From: Arthrobacter sp. MYb213 | GTDB taxonomy: Bacteria; Actinomycetota; Actinomycetes; Actinomycetales; Micrococcaceae | Length of the DNA stretch: 64,000 bases | Assembly (NCBI RefSeq): GCF_002979915.1 | Contig: NZ_PCQA01000007.1 | Location: forward strand, 1 to 64,000 | Direction of reading: 5' to 3' | In this document: positions 36,226-46,004 of the stretch, piece by piece | Numbering within the stretch: position 1 is the first letter of the stretch | How the letters are laid out: each line of letters starts with the position of its first letter | Position numbers and translations under genes: made by a program | Notes under the pieces: model-generated | Told to the model about the DNA's origin: nothing | Database searches by the model: none | The model's input: only the letters and a program-made list of their open reading frames with translations

Positions 36226-36963
36226 TTAGCGGCGGCCGGCCACGTCTAGCGCTTGGGCGAGAGTGAACTGACCTGCGTACAGGGCCTTGCCCATGATCGC
36301 GCCTTCGATTCCCTCGGAGACCAATTCGCGCAGGACACGCAGGTCTTCGAGCGAGGAGATACCGCCGGAGGCAATGACCGGCTTGCTGGTCTTCGCGCAG
36401 ATTTCACGCAGCAGCTCAACGTTTGGGCCACGCAGTGTTCCGTCTTTGGTCACGTCGGTGACCACATAGCGGGCACAGCCGGCGTCTTCCAAACGAGCCA
36501 GGACGTCCCAGAGATCGCCCCCATCTTTAGTCCAGCCATGGCCAGAGAGGGTGGTTCCGCGAACGTCCATGCCGACGGCAATCTTGTCACCGAAACGTTC
36601 GATCGCCCGAGCGGTCCATTCTGGATTTTCCAGTGCGGCGGTGCCTAGGTTCACGCGGGTCGCCCCGAATTCTAGCGCGCGTTCCAGCGAGGCATCGTCA
36701 CGGATGCCGCCGGAAAGCTCTACCTTGATGTTCAGTTCTTGCGCGATACGCTGGACCACATCGGTGTTGTTGCCACGGCCGAATGCTGCATCGAGGTCCA
36801 CCAGGTGCAGCCATTCGGCGCCTTCGCGCTGCCAGGACAAGGCAGCTTCCAGTGGGTCGCCGTATCCGGTTTCCGATCCGGCTTCGCCCTGGACCAGGCG
36901 CACGGCCTGACCGTCGGCAATATCTACCGCCGGAAGCAGTTCAAGAATAGGTAGCTCGCTCAT
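36226..36963 (-). CDS. priA: Phosphoribosyl isomerase HisA/PriA
   Basis: A 245-residue TIM barrel that isomerises ProFAR in histidine synthesis. In actinobacteria the enzyme usually also does the TrpF step of tryptophan synthesis (PriA). Visible are the catalytic Asp in [15 protein letters not shown] (near residue 14), the phosphate-binding SGGIRDD (near 84-90), [14 protein letters not shown] (near 173-186) and ASGGISS. The dual function is inferred from lineage. It is the last gene of hisCBH-(small ORF)-priA. Confidence 0.94.
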   Translation of the reverse strand: MSELPILELLPAVDIADGQAVRLVQGEAGSETGYGDPLEAALSWQREGAEWLHLVDLDAAFGRGNNTDVVQRIAQELNIKVELSGGIRDDASLERALEFGATRVNLGTAALENPEWTARAIERFGDKIAVGMDVRGTTLSGHGWTKDGGDLWDVLARLEDAGCARYVVTDVTKDGTLRGPNVELLREICAKTSKPVIASGGISSLEDLRVLRELVSEGIEGAIMGKALYAGQFTLAQALDVAGRR

Positions 36964-36985
36964 AATTTCCTTCTATCACTAATGT

Positions 36986-37138
36986 CTAGAGTGTTCGGAC
37001 CCAACCGGCGACAACTGCCGCGGCGGCTAAGGCCCATAATGCGATGATCCAGGACAGGTGTGCCTTCTGACGTTGTAGCGAAATCGCGCCGCCAGCCAGA
37101 AAGGCTCCGAGGGCCATCAGGAGAATTGCCCAAATCAC
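36986..37138 (-). CDS. 50-residue two-helix membrane protein
   Basis: A short ORF between hisH and priA, starting with a GTG immediately after the hisH TAA (TAAGTG) and ending with TAG at 36986-36988. It reads VIWAILLMALGAFLAGGAI as a first helix, a short polar link (SLQRQKAHL), and a second helix (WIIALWALAAAAVVAGW). The abutting start and the two clean hydrophobic segments support a real gene. It ends 22 nt before the priA start. The function is unknown. Confidence 0.7.
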   Translation of the reverse strand: MIWAILLMALGAFLAGGAISLQRQKAHLSWIIALWALAAAAVVAGWVRTL

Positions 37139-37774
37139 TTAGAGCGTCTCCAACCAGTTACGCAGCAACTTTGCGCCCGCGTCGCCGGATTTCTCCGGGT
37201 GGAACTGCACTGCCGAGAGTGGACCATTTTCCACCGCGGCGACAAAGTCGGTTCCGTGAGTAGACCAGGTCACCTGTGGCGGGGTCATCGCCGGCTGGGT
37301 GACATCAAATTCCCACTTCTGCACCGCGTAGGAGTGCACAAAATAGAACCGTTCATTTTCGATGCCGGCAAAAAGTTTCGAATTTTCTGGTGGGCGCACG
37401 GTATTCCAACCCATATGCGGGATTACCTCGGCTTGTAAACGCTCGACGACACCGGGCCATTCGCCAATGCCTTCGGTTTCTACCCCGTGTTCAACACCCT
37501 GCTCGAAGAACACCTGGTGTCCTACGCAGATGCCAAGTACAGGTTTGCCGCCTGCGATGCGTCGGCCGATCCATCGCAGTGCGCCGGTATTGGTTAGTTG
37601 TTCCATTACCGATGCGTAAGCGCCCACTCCGGGAACGACCAAGCCGTCGGCGTCGAGGATGGCTGTAGCATCGGCGGTCAGCTCAACTTCTGCTCCCGCA
37701 GCTTCCAACGCGCGCACTGCCGATCGGACATTTCCGGAACCGTAGTCCAGGACAACTACCTTTTTCTTCGCCAC
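37139..37774 (-). CDS. hisH: Imidazole glycerol phosphate synthase, glutaminase subunit
   Basis: Class I glutamine amidotransferase that supplies ammonia to HisF. The 211 residues have the nucleophile in [13 protein letters not shown] near residues 82-94 (GHQ replaces the usual GMQ) and the catalytic His/Glu in [10 protein letters not shown] near 191-200. It directly follows hisB (stop and start abut). hisF is not in this window. Confidence 0.95.
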   Translation of the reverse strand: MAKKKVVVLDYGSGNVRSAVRALEAAGAEVELTADATAILDADGLVVPGVGAYASVMEQLTNTGALRWIGRRIAGGKPVLGICVGHQVFFEQGVEHGVETEGIGEWPGVVERLQAEVIPHMGWNTVRPPENSKLFAGIENERFYFVHSYAVQKWEFDVTQPAMTPPQVTWSTHGTDFVAAVENGPLSAVQFHPEKSGDAGAKLLRNWLETL

Positions 37775-38395
37775 TTACAGGGCACCCTTCGTGGATGGGA
37801 TTTTGTCACCCATGCGTGCGTCTGGCTCGACTGCTTCACGCAAGGCACGGGCGAAAGACTTGAACTGCGCTTCGACGATATGGTGCGGGTCGCGGCCCGA
37901 AAGCACCTCGATGTGCGCGCAGATCTGTGCGTGGAAGGTGATCGCCTCAAAGACGTGGCGCGTCATCGAACCGGTGAAGTGCCCACCGATCAGGTGGTAT
38001 TCCTGTCCTGCTGGCTCGCCACCGTGCACCAGGTATGGGCGGCCTGATACGTCGACCACCGAACGGGCCAGCGCCTCGTCTAGTGGTGCATATGAGGTAC
38101 CAAAGCGGCGAATGCCTGCCTTGTTCCCCAAGGCAACACGCAGTACCTCGCCGATGGTGATCGCCACGTCCTCAACCGTGTGGTGCACGTCGATGTGGAT
38201 GTCACCGGTGGCACGCACCGTCAGGTCAATCAGCGAATGCTTGGAGAGCGCGGTGAGCATATGGTCGTAGAACGGCACGGACGTGCTGATCTCCGAGGTA
38301 CCGGTCCCATCCAGATCCAGCTCGACAAAAACTGATGATTCGCTGGTCACGCGTTCCATACGGGCGCGACGAGCGCCAATCAATTCGGCAGACAT
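37775..38395 (-). CDS. hisB: Imidazoleglycerol-phosphate dehydratase
   Basis: The 206 residues have the two metal-binding histidine motifs: [11 protein letters not shown] near 73-83 and [15 protein letters not shown] near 148-162. It is a monofunctional dehydratase without a phosphatase domain. AAGGAAGAC precedes the ATG. It is in the his operon after hisC. Confidence 0.96.
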   Translation of the reverse strand: MSAELIGARRARMERVTSESSVFVELDLDGTGTSEISTSVPFYDHMLTALSKHSLIDLTVRATGDIHIDVHHTVEDVAITIGEVLRVALGNKAGIRRFGTSYAPLDEALARSVVDVSGRPYLVHGGEPAGQEYHLIGGHFTGSMTRHVFEAITFHAQICAHIEVLSGRDPHHIVEAQFKSFARALREAVEPDARMGDKIPSTKGAL

Positions 38396-38420
38396 GTCTT
38401 CCTTCGCTTGTGTGTAAGTG

Positions 38421-39527
38421 CTATTTCTGCGCGCCCAGCAACGTGGCTAGGTGCTCTAAGAAGGCGGTGGTTTCGGATTCGGTGCCGGCGGTGACGCGCA
38501 GCGTGCCCTTGATTCCATTGTCGCGGACGATGATGCCGGCATCCAGCAAACCTTGCCAGATAGTGTGTGGATCTTCCAACCCGCCGAAGAAGACAAAATT
38601 CGAATCCGAGACCGAAGGCTTCAACCCGAGCTCGGTCAACCTCGTGACGATGCGATCGCGCTGGGTTTTGATCTCTTCAACTTGGGCCAGTAGTAGGTCG
38701 ATGTTCTTTAACGCGGCGATGGCAGTCGCTTGGGTCACCGCAGACAGGTGGTAGGGCAAACGCACCAGACGAATTGCGTCGGTCACCTCGGGAGCTGCGG
38801 CTAGGTAGCCGACTCGGGCTCCGGCCAATCCGAAGGCCTTGGACATCGTGCGCGAGATGATCAGTCGCTGACGGCCCTCAAGTAGGGTCAGTGCCGATTT
38901 GGTGTTTGCCAACGAGAACTCGGCGTAGGCTTCATCAACCACGACGATAGCGTTTGTTTCACTGGCTGCCTCGTAGACCGCTTCGATCACGTCTAGTCCC
39001 AGCGCTGTGCCGGTGGGATTGTTCGGGGAGCACAGGAAGATCACGTGTGGCCGGTGGGTGCGAACCTGTGCGGCGGCGGATTCGGCGCTGAGGGTGAAGT
39101 CCTCGGCGCGGGTGCCAGCGATAAATTGAGTATCGGTTCCGCTGGCTAGCAACGGGTACATCGAATATGTGGGGACAAAGCTGAGCAGACTGCGCCCGGG
39201 TCCGCCAAAGGCTTGCAGGATTTGCTGGAGAATTTCGTTAGAGCCGTTGGCTGCCCAGATGTTCTCGCGATCTAGGTTGTGGCCCAGGTAGTCGGCGAGC
39301 AGTTCACGCAGTTCGGTAAATTCACGATCTGGGTAGCGGTTGAGGGTAGCGGCCGCCTTGGCGACTTCTTGGGCGATGGCCTCGACTACGCTCGTTGGCA
39401 GCGGATGCGTGTTTTCGTTGACGTTCAGCTGAATGGGAACGTCGATTTGTGGCGCACCATATGGGGAAAGCCCGCGGAGGTTCTCACGCAAAGGCAGCTG
39501 ACTCAGAAGTTCACTACGGTCATTCAC
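38421..39527 (-). CDS. hisC: Histidinol-phosphate aminotransferase
   Basis: A 368-residue PLP-dependent class I/II aminotransferase. Motifs are [11 protein letters not shown] near 171-181, VVDEAYAEF near 201-209 and the PLP lysine in [16 protein letters not shown] near 231-246. Start is GTG at 39525-39527; a TAGAAT -10 box ends 6 nt before it, so the operon mRNA may be leaderless. No hisD precedes it, which is unusual for this lineage. Confidence 0.95.
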   Translation of the reverse strand: MNDRSELLSQLPLRENLRGLSPYGAPQIDVPIQLNVNENTHPLPTSVVEAIAQEVAKAAATLNRYPDREFTELRELLADYLGHNLDRENIWAANGSNEILQQILQAFGGPGRSLLSFVPTYSMYPLLASGTDTQFIAGTRAEDFTLSAESAAAQVRTHRPHVIFLCSPNNPTGTALGLDVIEAVYEAASETNAIVVVDEAYAEFSLANTKSALTLLEGRQRLIISRTMSKAFGLAGARVGYLAAAPEVTDAIRLVRLPYHLSAVTQATAIAALKNIDLLLAQVEEIKTQRDRIVTRLTELGLKPSVSDSNFVFFGGLEDPHTIWQGLLDAGIIVRDNGIKGTLRVTAGTESETTAFLEHLATLLGAQK

Positions 39528-39533
39528 GCATTA

Positions 39534-39539
39534 ATTCTA
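39534..39539 (-). promoter_or_regulatory. -10 box of hisC operon (leaderless candidate)
   Basis: TAGAAT on the minus strand, 6 nt before the GTG start of hisC. Confidence 0.4.
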
Positions 39540-39601
39540 ATGGTGAGTTGCTCTGCGTGGTGAATCCACGACAAGAGCAGGTAACAATGGTGAGCTAATA
39601 C

Positions 39602-39955
39602 CTAGTTCGCGAGGACCGGAATGTTGATGGTGTCCCCCGCGTAAAGCATGCCGGTATCGATCGCGTTCAGCTCTTCGATATGGTTCATTGCGGCGTTAAC
39701 CTCATAGCCCTGCGCATATTCACTGGCCAGGCTCCATAGCGTGTCGCCTGGAATGACCGTGACTTCTACGGTTTCCAGACCGGCGGGGAGGTCAGTAGAT
39801 GCGTTGGCGCTGGAGGTGAACATCGTGAAGACGAACGCCGCGGCGATCGTCAACAAGAAGACCGGGATGCCCACTAGGACAGCCCATCCACGACGATTGA
39901 TGCGGATCTTCAGCGGTGCTTTGTCTTGCTGCGGTACGAGTGTGAGCGTAGTCAT
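39602..39955 (-). CDS. LysM-domain membrane protein, ChiZ/DivS-like
   Basis: A 117-residue protein: a cytoplasmic N-terminus rich in basic residues (PLKIRINRRGW), one membrane helix (about 26-48), and an external LysM peptidoglycan-binding domain (about 63-115; VTVIPGDTLWSLASEYAQ ... AGDTINIP). The ATG at 39953-39955 has GAGGAG. It is divergent from lexA with an SOS box in its promoter. Rv2719c (ChiZ) of mycobacteria and DivS of Corynebacterium occupy this place and block division during SOS. The same role here is inferred from position and domain. Confidence 0.85.
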   Translation of the reverse strand: MTTLTLVPQQDKAPLKIRINRRGWAVLVGIPVFLLTIAAAFVFTMFTSSANASTDLPAGLETVEVTVIPGDTLWSLASEYAQGYEVNAAMNHIEELNAIDTGMLYAGDTINIPVLAN

Positions 39956-39999
39956 GACATTTCTCCTCAACGGTTTTGATGATGCGAACTGATCTTCGA

Positions 40000-40024
40000 A
40001 TACTAACTTCGAACACTTGTTCGA
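40000..40024 (-). promoter_or_regulatory. SOS box in the LysM gene promoter
   Basis: TCGAACACTTGTTCGA (40009-40024) is a perfect match to the actinobacterial LexA box TCGAAC-N4-GTTCGA. It sits 3 nt upstream of a TAGTAT -10 candidate (40000-40005, minus strand) of the LysM gene. Confidence 0.85.
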
Positions 40025-40074
40025 TACTAGTACATCTTTTCTAACAGACTCTGATCGAACTTGTCCAGACTCTT

Positions 40075-40090
40075 TCGAACAAATCTTTGA
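40075..40090. promoter_or_regulatory. Degenerate second SOS-like box
   Basis: TCGAACAAATCTTTGA keeps the left half of the LexA box and has two mismatches in the right half. It lies between the perfect box and the lexA promoter. Confidence 0.3.
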
Positions 40091-40149
40091 AAGAAGCGAG
40101 AAAATCAACTAAGATTTCGAAGTAGAAGATCAGTAAATACATCACAACA

Positions 40150-40178
40150 TTGGGCACCGACAGTTTGAAGGTTAGAAC
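40150..40178 (+). promoter_or_regulatory. lexA promoter
   Basis: TTGGGC (40150-40155), a 17-nt spacer and TAGAAC (40173-40178), 32 nt before the lexA start. Confidence 0.5.
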
Positions 40179-40210
40179 TGAGGACCGAATGCAAGGGAAG
40201 GCAAAACCAC

Positions 40211-40927
40211 ATGTCAGCATCACAGCGCACTCCCCGGTCAAATGCCCGATCGCTGACCATACGTCAGAAAAAAATCCTCGAAACCATCCAACGCTCCATC
40301 GGTCGAAACGGTTACCCGCCGTCGATGCGTGAGATTGGCGACTCTGTAGGACTGAAGAGCCTCTCTAGCGTGACCCACCAACTCGGGCAGCTGGAAAAAC
40401 TCGGATACATCCGCCGCGACCCCCGTCGTCCACGCGCCATGGAAATCCTGCTCCCCTTGCAGCTGGCCGAAGATGGCGAACCTACCGAGGAAAGCTCGGG
40501 CACACCGGAGCCGGTAGAAGATGCCAAGGTGATCGAGCTAAGCAGCTCGGCCGACACCACCATGGTGCCGCTGGTCGGACGGATCGCCGCCGGCGGACCA
40601 ATCTTGGCCGAACAGACCGTCGAAGATGTGTTCTCGCTACCCCGTCAATTAGTGGGACACGGCGAACTATTCATGCTCAAGGTCTCGGGTGATTCAATGG
40701 TGGACGCCGCAATTTGCGACGGTGACTGGGTGGTTGTGCGTCGCCAACAGACCGCCGAAAACGGCGATATCGTCGCAGCCTTGCTAGATGAAGAAGCCAC
40801 GGTGAAGACTTTCCGGCAGCGCGATGGACACACCTGGTTACTTCCACAGAACTCCCGTTACGAGCCGATCCTTGGTGACGCAGCCACCGTCATGGGTCGC
40901 GTTGTTTCGGTCATGCGTTCGCTCTAA
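40211..40927 (+). CDS. lexA: SOS repressor LexA
   Basis: A 238-residue repressor of DNA-damage genes. The N-terminal winged helix includes [20 protein letters not shown] (near 34-53). The Ala-Gly autocleavage site is in GRIAAGGPI near 125, the catalytic Ser in [11 protein letters not shown] near 159, and the Lys in EATVKTF near 197. GGGAAGG lies upstream of the ATG. Confidence 0.97.
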   Translation: MSASQRTPRSNARSLTIRQKKILETIQRSIGRNGYPPSMREIGDSVGLKSLSSVTHQLGQLEKLGYIRRDPRRPRAMEILLPLQLAEDGEPTEESSGTPEPVEDAKVIELSSSADTTMVPLVGRIAAGGPILAEQTVEDVFSLPRQLVGHGELFMLKVSGDSMVDAAICDGDWVVVRRQQTAENGDIVAALLDEEATVKTFRQRDGHTWLLPQNSRYEPILGDAATVMGRVVSVMRSL

Positions 40928-40959
40928 TCCGGGTAAGTTGAAACTTTTTTAAAGTAGTC

Positions 40960-41002
40960 AGCCACCGTCCACGCACCAGTTAGAAGTGCGTGGGCGGTGG
41001 CT
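40960..41002 (+). terminator. lexA terminator
   Basis: 17-nt arms with one mismatch (40960-40976 and 40986-41002), followed by TTTT. It lies 33 nt after the lexA stop and 14 nt from the convergent GH76 stop, so it may serve both. Confidence 0.88.
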
Positions 41003-41015
41003 TTTTCATGCCTGT

Positions 41016-42134
41016 CTAGTCGCGCTGCGTGCCGGTATGGCACACACGTTGAGCCGCCTGCAGGATCGTCCACCGTTGGATCGCCGCGGAGAGCTGCGTT
41101 TCAGTCCTGTCGGCAAGATGAGCCGCCGTGAGGCAAATTAGTCGCGCAGCAATGCGCTGGCTCGCTGCGGGAAGCCTCGGATCAAGTGCGGCCAGAGCAA
41201 GGTAGCGACAAAGAATTCCGGTGAACAGATCCCCATCACCACCGGTGTCCAGACGTAACCCGGTGCCCTGATCGTCGTCGCACAGTTGCACGTTGATCGA
41301 CTCAATAAGTGATTGTGCCTGAGCTAGATGTTCGGCGCTTCCACTGGCCAAGAGCGCGCCGAGCACCGTGCCCTGATTGTAGGTATAGATCGCGTTTTCG
41401 AGTTGTGGGCCGCTGGCGGTTAGCCGGATTCCATCAAGGTAGAGCCCGGTGCGTTCATCGTGCAGATTGTGGCGCATCCAGTCCAAGAGCAGCTTGCTAC
41501 TCTGACCATCGTTAATGCGTGCAAAGTACAAGGCTGCCGGACCGTTGGAAGGCGTATTTTTAAAGTCTCGTTTACGCGACCAGTAAAGTCCGCCACCGAG
41601 TTTATCGTCCTGGCCGAGTACCAGTTGGCGGCCCAATGCCCGCATGGCGAGGGTGGATAACAGTGCAGGGCGTGCCGAAAGTTGCAGACTCAGCTCATTC
41701 AGCCGGGTCGCTGCGAGAAGTAACCAGGCCATATCGTCGTAGAAGTAATTGGGGAAGCTTGCGAAGTTGCGGATCAGGACGCCTCGCAGCAACTGTTTAG
41801 CGCGCTTCCATTCCGCCTGTGCCTTGCTGCGCTCCCCCGCTTGCAACGCGCTGAATGCCGCATCGATGATCGCATCCAGATAGTGCGCCTGCCACCAATA
41901 ATGCCATTCGGACCAGGGCCGGGCGCCTGAATTGGGTAGTGGTTGATCAGGCAGTGCGCGTAACGCTCCGATCCAGGTACCGGGTATCCCCATCAGCCGA
42001 TGCCCAAAACGTTCATGTAAGTCGGTTTCGGCCGACAAGGCCAGTCGGTTCCAGTGTTCGGCATCGGTAATCTCGCGCGCAGCCGATGGCGAGTCTGCGT
42101 GAGGATCGTGCATTGGATCATGCGCTGTGCTCAT
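41016..42134 (-). CDS. Glycoside hydrolase family 76 protein without signal peptide
   Basis: A 372-residue (alpha/alpha)6 protein of the GH76 alpha-1,6-mannanase family. The catalytic Asp pair lies in NYFYDDMAWLLLAATRL near 130-146; LGGGLYWSRKRDFKNTPSNGPAALYFARI (181-209) is also characteristic. The start is ATG at 42132-42134 with GGGAG upstream; a longer frame begins at a GTG with no ribosome binding site. Characterised GH76 enzymes are mostly secreted, but this one has a hydrophilic N-terminus (STAHDPMHDPHADSPSAARE) and no signal. It may act on an intracellular mannan precursor or have another role. Confidence 0.85.
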   Translation of the reverse strand: MSTAHDPMHDPHADSPSAAREITDAEHWNRLALSAETDLHERFGHRLMGIPGTWIGALRALPDQPLPNSGARPWSEWHYWWQAHYLDAIIDAAFSALQAGERSKAQAEWKRAKQLLRGVLIRNFASFPNYFYDDMAWLLLAATRLNELSLQLSARPALLSTLAMRALGRQLVLGQDDKLGGGLYWSRKRDFKNTPSNGPAALYFARINDGQSSKLLLDWMRHNLHDERTGLYLDGIRLTASGPQLENAIYTYNQGTVLGALLASGSAEHLAQAQSLIESINVQLCDDDQGTGLRLDTGGDGDLFTGILCRYLALAALDPRLPAASQRIAARLICLTAAHLADRTETQLSAAIQRWTILQAAQRVCHTGTQRD

Positions 42135-42223
42135 GGACCGCTCCCAGCTGTCGAAATTCCGTGACTGGGTACCAGCGTAGTCCGAATTCACCGGTGCATC
42201 GAGCACAGTTTAGGCGCAACCGA

Positions 42224-43948
42224 TTAGGCGGCGAGCACCTCGGCTGCCGAGAACCAGTGGGTGTTGCGTCGCGGTTGTTGATCGGGGTCCAAAAATTTGG
42301 GCAGGAGCACCGCCGGGGGTTTTCCGTCGGCGACGATCAGGCTAAATAGTCCTGCGTGCCGGGCATGATGGTGCATTGGGCAGAGCAGTGCCCCGCGGTC
42401 CACGCGCGTTTCGCCGCCTTCCTCCCACGGATCGACGTGATCCGCTTCGCAACGGCTGGCTGGCATATGGCAGCCCGGATAGATGCAGCCGCGGTCTCGC
42501 GCGGCCAATGCCCGTTTCATATGTGGTGGGAAGAGCCGTTTGGATCGTCCGATATCCAGCGGTTGACTCTTACCGTTGAGTACCACGGGATAAATTCCGG
42601 CATTGCACATCAGGGTGCGGGCCGCGGCAGCGGTAAGCGGCAAACCGTTTTCTGTGGTGGCAAAACTTGGCGCACCGGCAAGCATTTTTTCGTAGTTCAG
42701 GTGCACGATGACCTGTGGGGCGACTAATGCAGCGCCCGGATCTTTGCCGCCCACACGGTTGGCGCGCAAGACTGCCAGCAATGCGGTCATGTGGCGTAGT
42801 GCCGGGGAGAGGTCTTCGAAAGGAGGTAGCGCAGGAGTTTCCGCAACAGGATCGGTGCACGGCTGCGGTGTTTCAGGTGCGTCTGGCTCCGTGGCCTGGG
42901 CTTCGCGAGCCCATTGCGGCATCGTCGGTGCGTCGTCCCATTCTTTCGGGATACGCGGTGCGCGAGGTGGCTCAGGCGCTGCGTTGGAAGGTTCATCGGA
43001 CTCAGTGTCCACCGCAGCCTGAGTGGAATCTGCTGGCTCGGCGGAATCTATTGGCTCTGTGGGGCTAACGCCTGGCTGGTTTGCGGCCGCGTAATTTGCC
43101 TGCGTCAGCTCGTTTAGAAGCACTCGGTTCCCGGCGATGGTGTTGGGGTTATTCGTTTTGGCCCGCAATGATTCGATGACTTCTGCTTCGTGTGGGAAAA
43201 CCTTGAGCAGGTAAACCATCAAGCCGCGCTGCATGCCGCGCGGGAACAGGCCGGCTTCGGCGAAGAGGGCCGCGGCCGGACGTTGGGCTTGAATGTGCTC
43301 GGTGATCAACGCGTTGAGGTGCTTGCTTGCACTGGCGGAGTCCTCCGCCTTGATCAGTTCCAGCGCCTGCATTTCCAGTTCGTGGCGAGCCTGCGGCGTG
43401 GATAGATCGGGGGTGGCTTTACGAATCGCATGAGCCGCACTGATCAGCGGACGCGGATCGGTGCTCTGGTCGGTAAATTTGTCGGCCAGTTGGGGGCAGT
43501 TAGGTTCGGTGCGTTGCCCTGACTCGGTGACCGCGGCGATCAGTGATCCGGCGGCATTTAGCCGAGCAACCGCCGCGCCGTGCGGGATGCCCAGCCAGCC
43601 GCTGTGCAGATCGGCCGCGTCTTTATAAGAGGCCCGGCCCAACGTGCAGTGCCCGTGTAATGCGATGAGCTGTTCATCGCTGGGATCTGTGCCAGCCTCT
43701 ACCAGCGCGTCCAATGATTCGGTGTCCAACTGGTGACTACCGCTGCGTTGCAGGGCGTCGGCGGCCTGAATTTGCAAACGCGAGAGCGTCTGAGTGAGGC
43801 GCTCGGTCAACCAGGCGAAATAGGCGGCGTGCCCCGGAGCGAGAGCGTCGGAGGTGAACTGGGAACCGGCAGCATCCAGCGCGGTGATGGCGTGGGCCAT
43901 CGCCAACAGGTGCGACTGGGTGCTGGTAAGTTCTTCCATACCCACCAT
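42224..43948 (-). CDS. DUF222 / HNH endonuclease (13E12-type) protein
   Basis: A 574-residue actinobacterial protein. DUF222 helical region at about 20-250, a low-complexity Pro/Glu-rich middle (about 290-370), and a C-terminal HNH nuclease domain with RDRGCIYPGCHMPASRCEADHV and LLCPMHHHARHAG (near 495-545), including two Cys pairs for structural zinc. These proteins are numerous in Micrococcales and of unknown role. The start may be the ATG at 43948 or the one 9 nt downstream. Confidence 0.85.
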   Translation of the reverse strand: MVGMEELTSTQSHLLAMAHAITALDAAGSQFTSDALAPGHAAYFAWLTERLTQTLSRLQIQAADALQRSGSHQLDTESLDALVEAGTDPSDEQLIALHGHCTLGRASYKDAADLHSGWLGIPHGAAVARLNAAGSLIAAVTESGQRTEPNCPQLADKFTDQSTDPRPLISAAHAIRKATPDLSTPQARHELEMQALELIKAEDSASASKHLNALITEHIQAQRPAAALFAEAGLFPRGMQRGLMVYLLKVFPHEAEVIESLRAKTNNPNTIAGNRVLLNELTQANYAAANQPGVSPTEPIDSAEPADSTQAAVDTESDEPSNAAPEPPRAPRIPKEWDDAPTMPQWAREAQATEPDAPETPQPCTDPVAETPALPPFEDLSPALRHMTALLAVLRANRVGGKDPGAALVAPQVIVHLNYEKMLAGAPSFATTENGLPLTAAAARTLMCNAGIYPVVLNGKSQPLDIGRSKRLFPPHMKRALAARDRGCIYPGCHMPASRCEADHVDPWEEGGETRVDRGALLCPMHHHARHAGLFSLIVADGKPPAVLLPKFLDPDQQPRRNTHWFSAAEVLAA

Positions 43949-44006
43949 CTTGCGCCCGGGGTGCGCTGGGGTGCGCGGATCGGGCGCAGGCTGTGGATAA
44001 GGCCGG

Positions 44007-46004
44007 TTATGCCTCTGGTTTTAGCCGCGTGAGCACCCCGGTGATGACCTTTTTGTCGGTGGTCGGCCACATGGGAGGCAAGGAGCTTTTCAGGAAGCTG
44101 CCATACCGTGCGGTGGCCATGCGCGAATCAAGCACCGCAACAACGCCTTTATCTTGCACCGAACGGATCAGTCGGCCGGCGCCCTGGGCGAGGCGGATCG
44201 CGGCGTGAGTAGCGGAGACCTGCATGAAGCCATTGCCACCGTGCTTGGCGACATCCTCGGTTCGAGCCTTGGAGATCGGATCGTCCGGGCGCGGGAAAGG
44301 AATTTTATCGATGATCACCAGGCGGCAGGAATCTCCGGGCACGTCCACACCCTGCCAGAGCGTCATCGTGCCAAAGAGGCAGGTGTCGCGTTCGGCGGAG
44401 AAGTCTGCGACCAAGGATTTCATGCTCGCATCGCCCTGACAAAGGATTTTGACGTCAAGCTTTTCGCGCAGGATCGCGGCGGCTTCCTCCGCCGAGCGCT
44501 TGGAGGTGAATAGGGCCAGCGCCCCACCACCGGAGGCGCTGATCAATTCCTCGATCTCGTCCAGCGTTTCGGCTGCCAACTGGCGCCCGGGCTTGGGCAG
44601 GTGCTTGGCCACATAAAGAATGCCCTGTTTCGGGTAGTCGAACGGGCTTCCCACGTCGATGCCGGTCCAGCTTGGGGCTCCTTGGCCCATCAGTCCAAGC
44701 GAGCCTGCCACCGCATCAAATTGTGAGCCAATAGCCAAGGTCGCGCTGGTAAGCACGACGGTGCGTCCATCAAAGAGGCCCTCGCGAAGTTTGCCGGCTA
44801 CCGATAGCGGTGCCACGTTCAGCGTTGCCGGCTGGGAATCGTCGGTCTCCACATAGCCGCGACCCTCCACAAATTCGCGTGGTCGAGAGGTGTAGAGCAC
44901 CTCACGACGTTCCTCGGCTTCGAGCATGCGGATCGCGTCGTCCATAATTGCCTGCATTTGTGAGCGGGCGGTCTGCCGGCCACCGTCGGCCGGGGCGTTG
45001 GCTTCCGGTTTGGACAGAGCCAACACCAGCCGGGCCTGTTCGACGATATCGTTCAGCGCGATGCCCATATCTTCGCGCAGTCCCTGTTCGAGCAGCCCGG
45101 TGGGCACGCCGGTCAGCGACTTTTCCAGTCTTGCCGTGGCCTTGGTCAGTTCATCAACGTTGACACCGCAGTGCCTTTTGGCACCACCGGCAGCGGTGAG
45201 CACGGTGCGCGCCGACAACGCCCCGGAAACCGAGGAGGTCACCCGGTCTTGCAGTTCGTGGGCCTCATCGATGATCGCGACCTCAAAGTCCGGCAAGACT
45301 GAAAGGCCCTCAAAGGCGGAGACCGCAAGCAGCGCGTGGTTGGTGATGACCACGTCCGCCTCGGAGGCACGGGCACGAGCCATTTCGGAGAAGCACTCGT
45401 CGGCCATCGGACATTTTTGCGAGCCCAAACATTCCATGGCGGACACCGAGACCTGTTTCCAGGCCTTATCGCTAACCCCGGGGATCAGCTCGTCGCGGTC
45501 ACCGGTGTCGGTTTTATCCGCCCAATCGCGCAGTTTCAGTACCTCGGCGGCCAGCGGGGAGAACATCTGTCCGGCCGGAGCCGCCGGGGCATCCATTTCA
45601 AACAGGGTGCCCTCGTTATCGTCCGGGTAGCCCCCGCCGAGCTTGTACTGGCACAGGTAGTTGGATCGTCCCTTGAGCAGTGCCACATCCATCGGACGCG
45701 ACAGTTTGCCCTTCAGCGATTCGAGCAGCCGTGGCACGTCGCGCCCGACGATTTGCGACTGCAAGGCCAGTGTTGCGGTGGAGACGATCACCGGTTTGGC
45801 ACTGGTTTGAGCGTGCGCGAGCGCCGGGATCAGGTAGCCCATTGATTTACCGGTGCCGGTGCCGGCTTGGACCAACAGATGCGTTTCCTCTTCGAGGGCT
45901 TCGACTACGTGCTTGACCATTTCCTGCTGGCCGGTACGCATCGAACCTCCCATTGAGGTCACCGCGGTTTCGAGAAGGTCCAAGACCTGCGCTTGCTTAT
46001 CCAT
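44007..46004 (-). CDS. DinG/XPD-like ATP-dependent DNA helicase
   Basis: A 665-residue superfamily 2 helicase of the DinG/YoaA type. Walker A is QAGTGTGKSMGYLIPA near 46-61. Four cysteines fit an iron-sulfur cluster (NYLC near 117, then ECLGSQKCPMADECF near 190-204). The DEAH box IIDEAHEL is near 237-244, and SAR/QGAGRLIRS motifs lie in the C-terminal RecA lobe. It acts in DNA repair or R-loop removal. The ATG overlaps the hflX stop by 8 nt, so translation is coupled. Confidence 0.9.
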   Translation of the reverse strand: MDKQAQVLDLLETAVTSMGGSMRTGQQEMVKHVVEALEEETHLLVQAGTGTGKSMGYLIPALAHAQTSAKPVIVSTATLALQSQIVGRDVPRLLESLKGKLSRPMDVALLKGRSNYLCQYKLGGGYPDDNEGTLFEMDAPAAPAGQMFSPLAAEVLKLRDWADKTDTGDRDELIPGVSDKAWKQVSVSAMECLGSQKCPMADECFSEMARARASEADVVITNHALLAVSAFEGLSVLPDFEVAIIDEAHELQDRVTSSVSGALSARTVLTAAGGAKRHCGVNVDELTKATARLEKSLTGVPTGLLEQGLREDMGIALNDIVEQARLVLALSKPEANAPADGGRQTARSQMQAIMDDAIRMLEAEERREVLYTSRPREFVEGRGYVETDDSQPATLNVAPLSVAGKLREGLFDGRTVVLTSATLAIGSQFDAVAGSLGLMGQGAPSWTGIDVGSPFDYPKQGILYVAKHLPKPGRQLAAETLDEIEELISASGGGALALFTSKRSAEEAAAILREKLDVKILCQGDASMKSLVADFSAERDTCLFGTMTLWQGVDVPGDSCRLVIIDKIPFPRPDDPISKARTEDVAKHGGNGFMQVSATHAAIRLAQGAGRLIRSVQDKGVVAVLDSRMATARYGSFLKSSLPPMWPTTDKKVITGVLTRLKPEA

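Noticed and set aside
42135-42206. Longer start of the GH76 protein (GTG at 42206)
   Set aside because: No ribosome binding site, and a -10-like TAAACT lies immediately against the codon; the ATG at 42134 has GGGAG.
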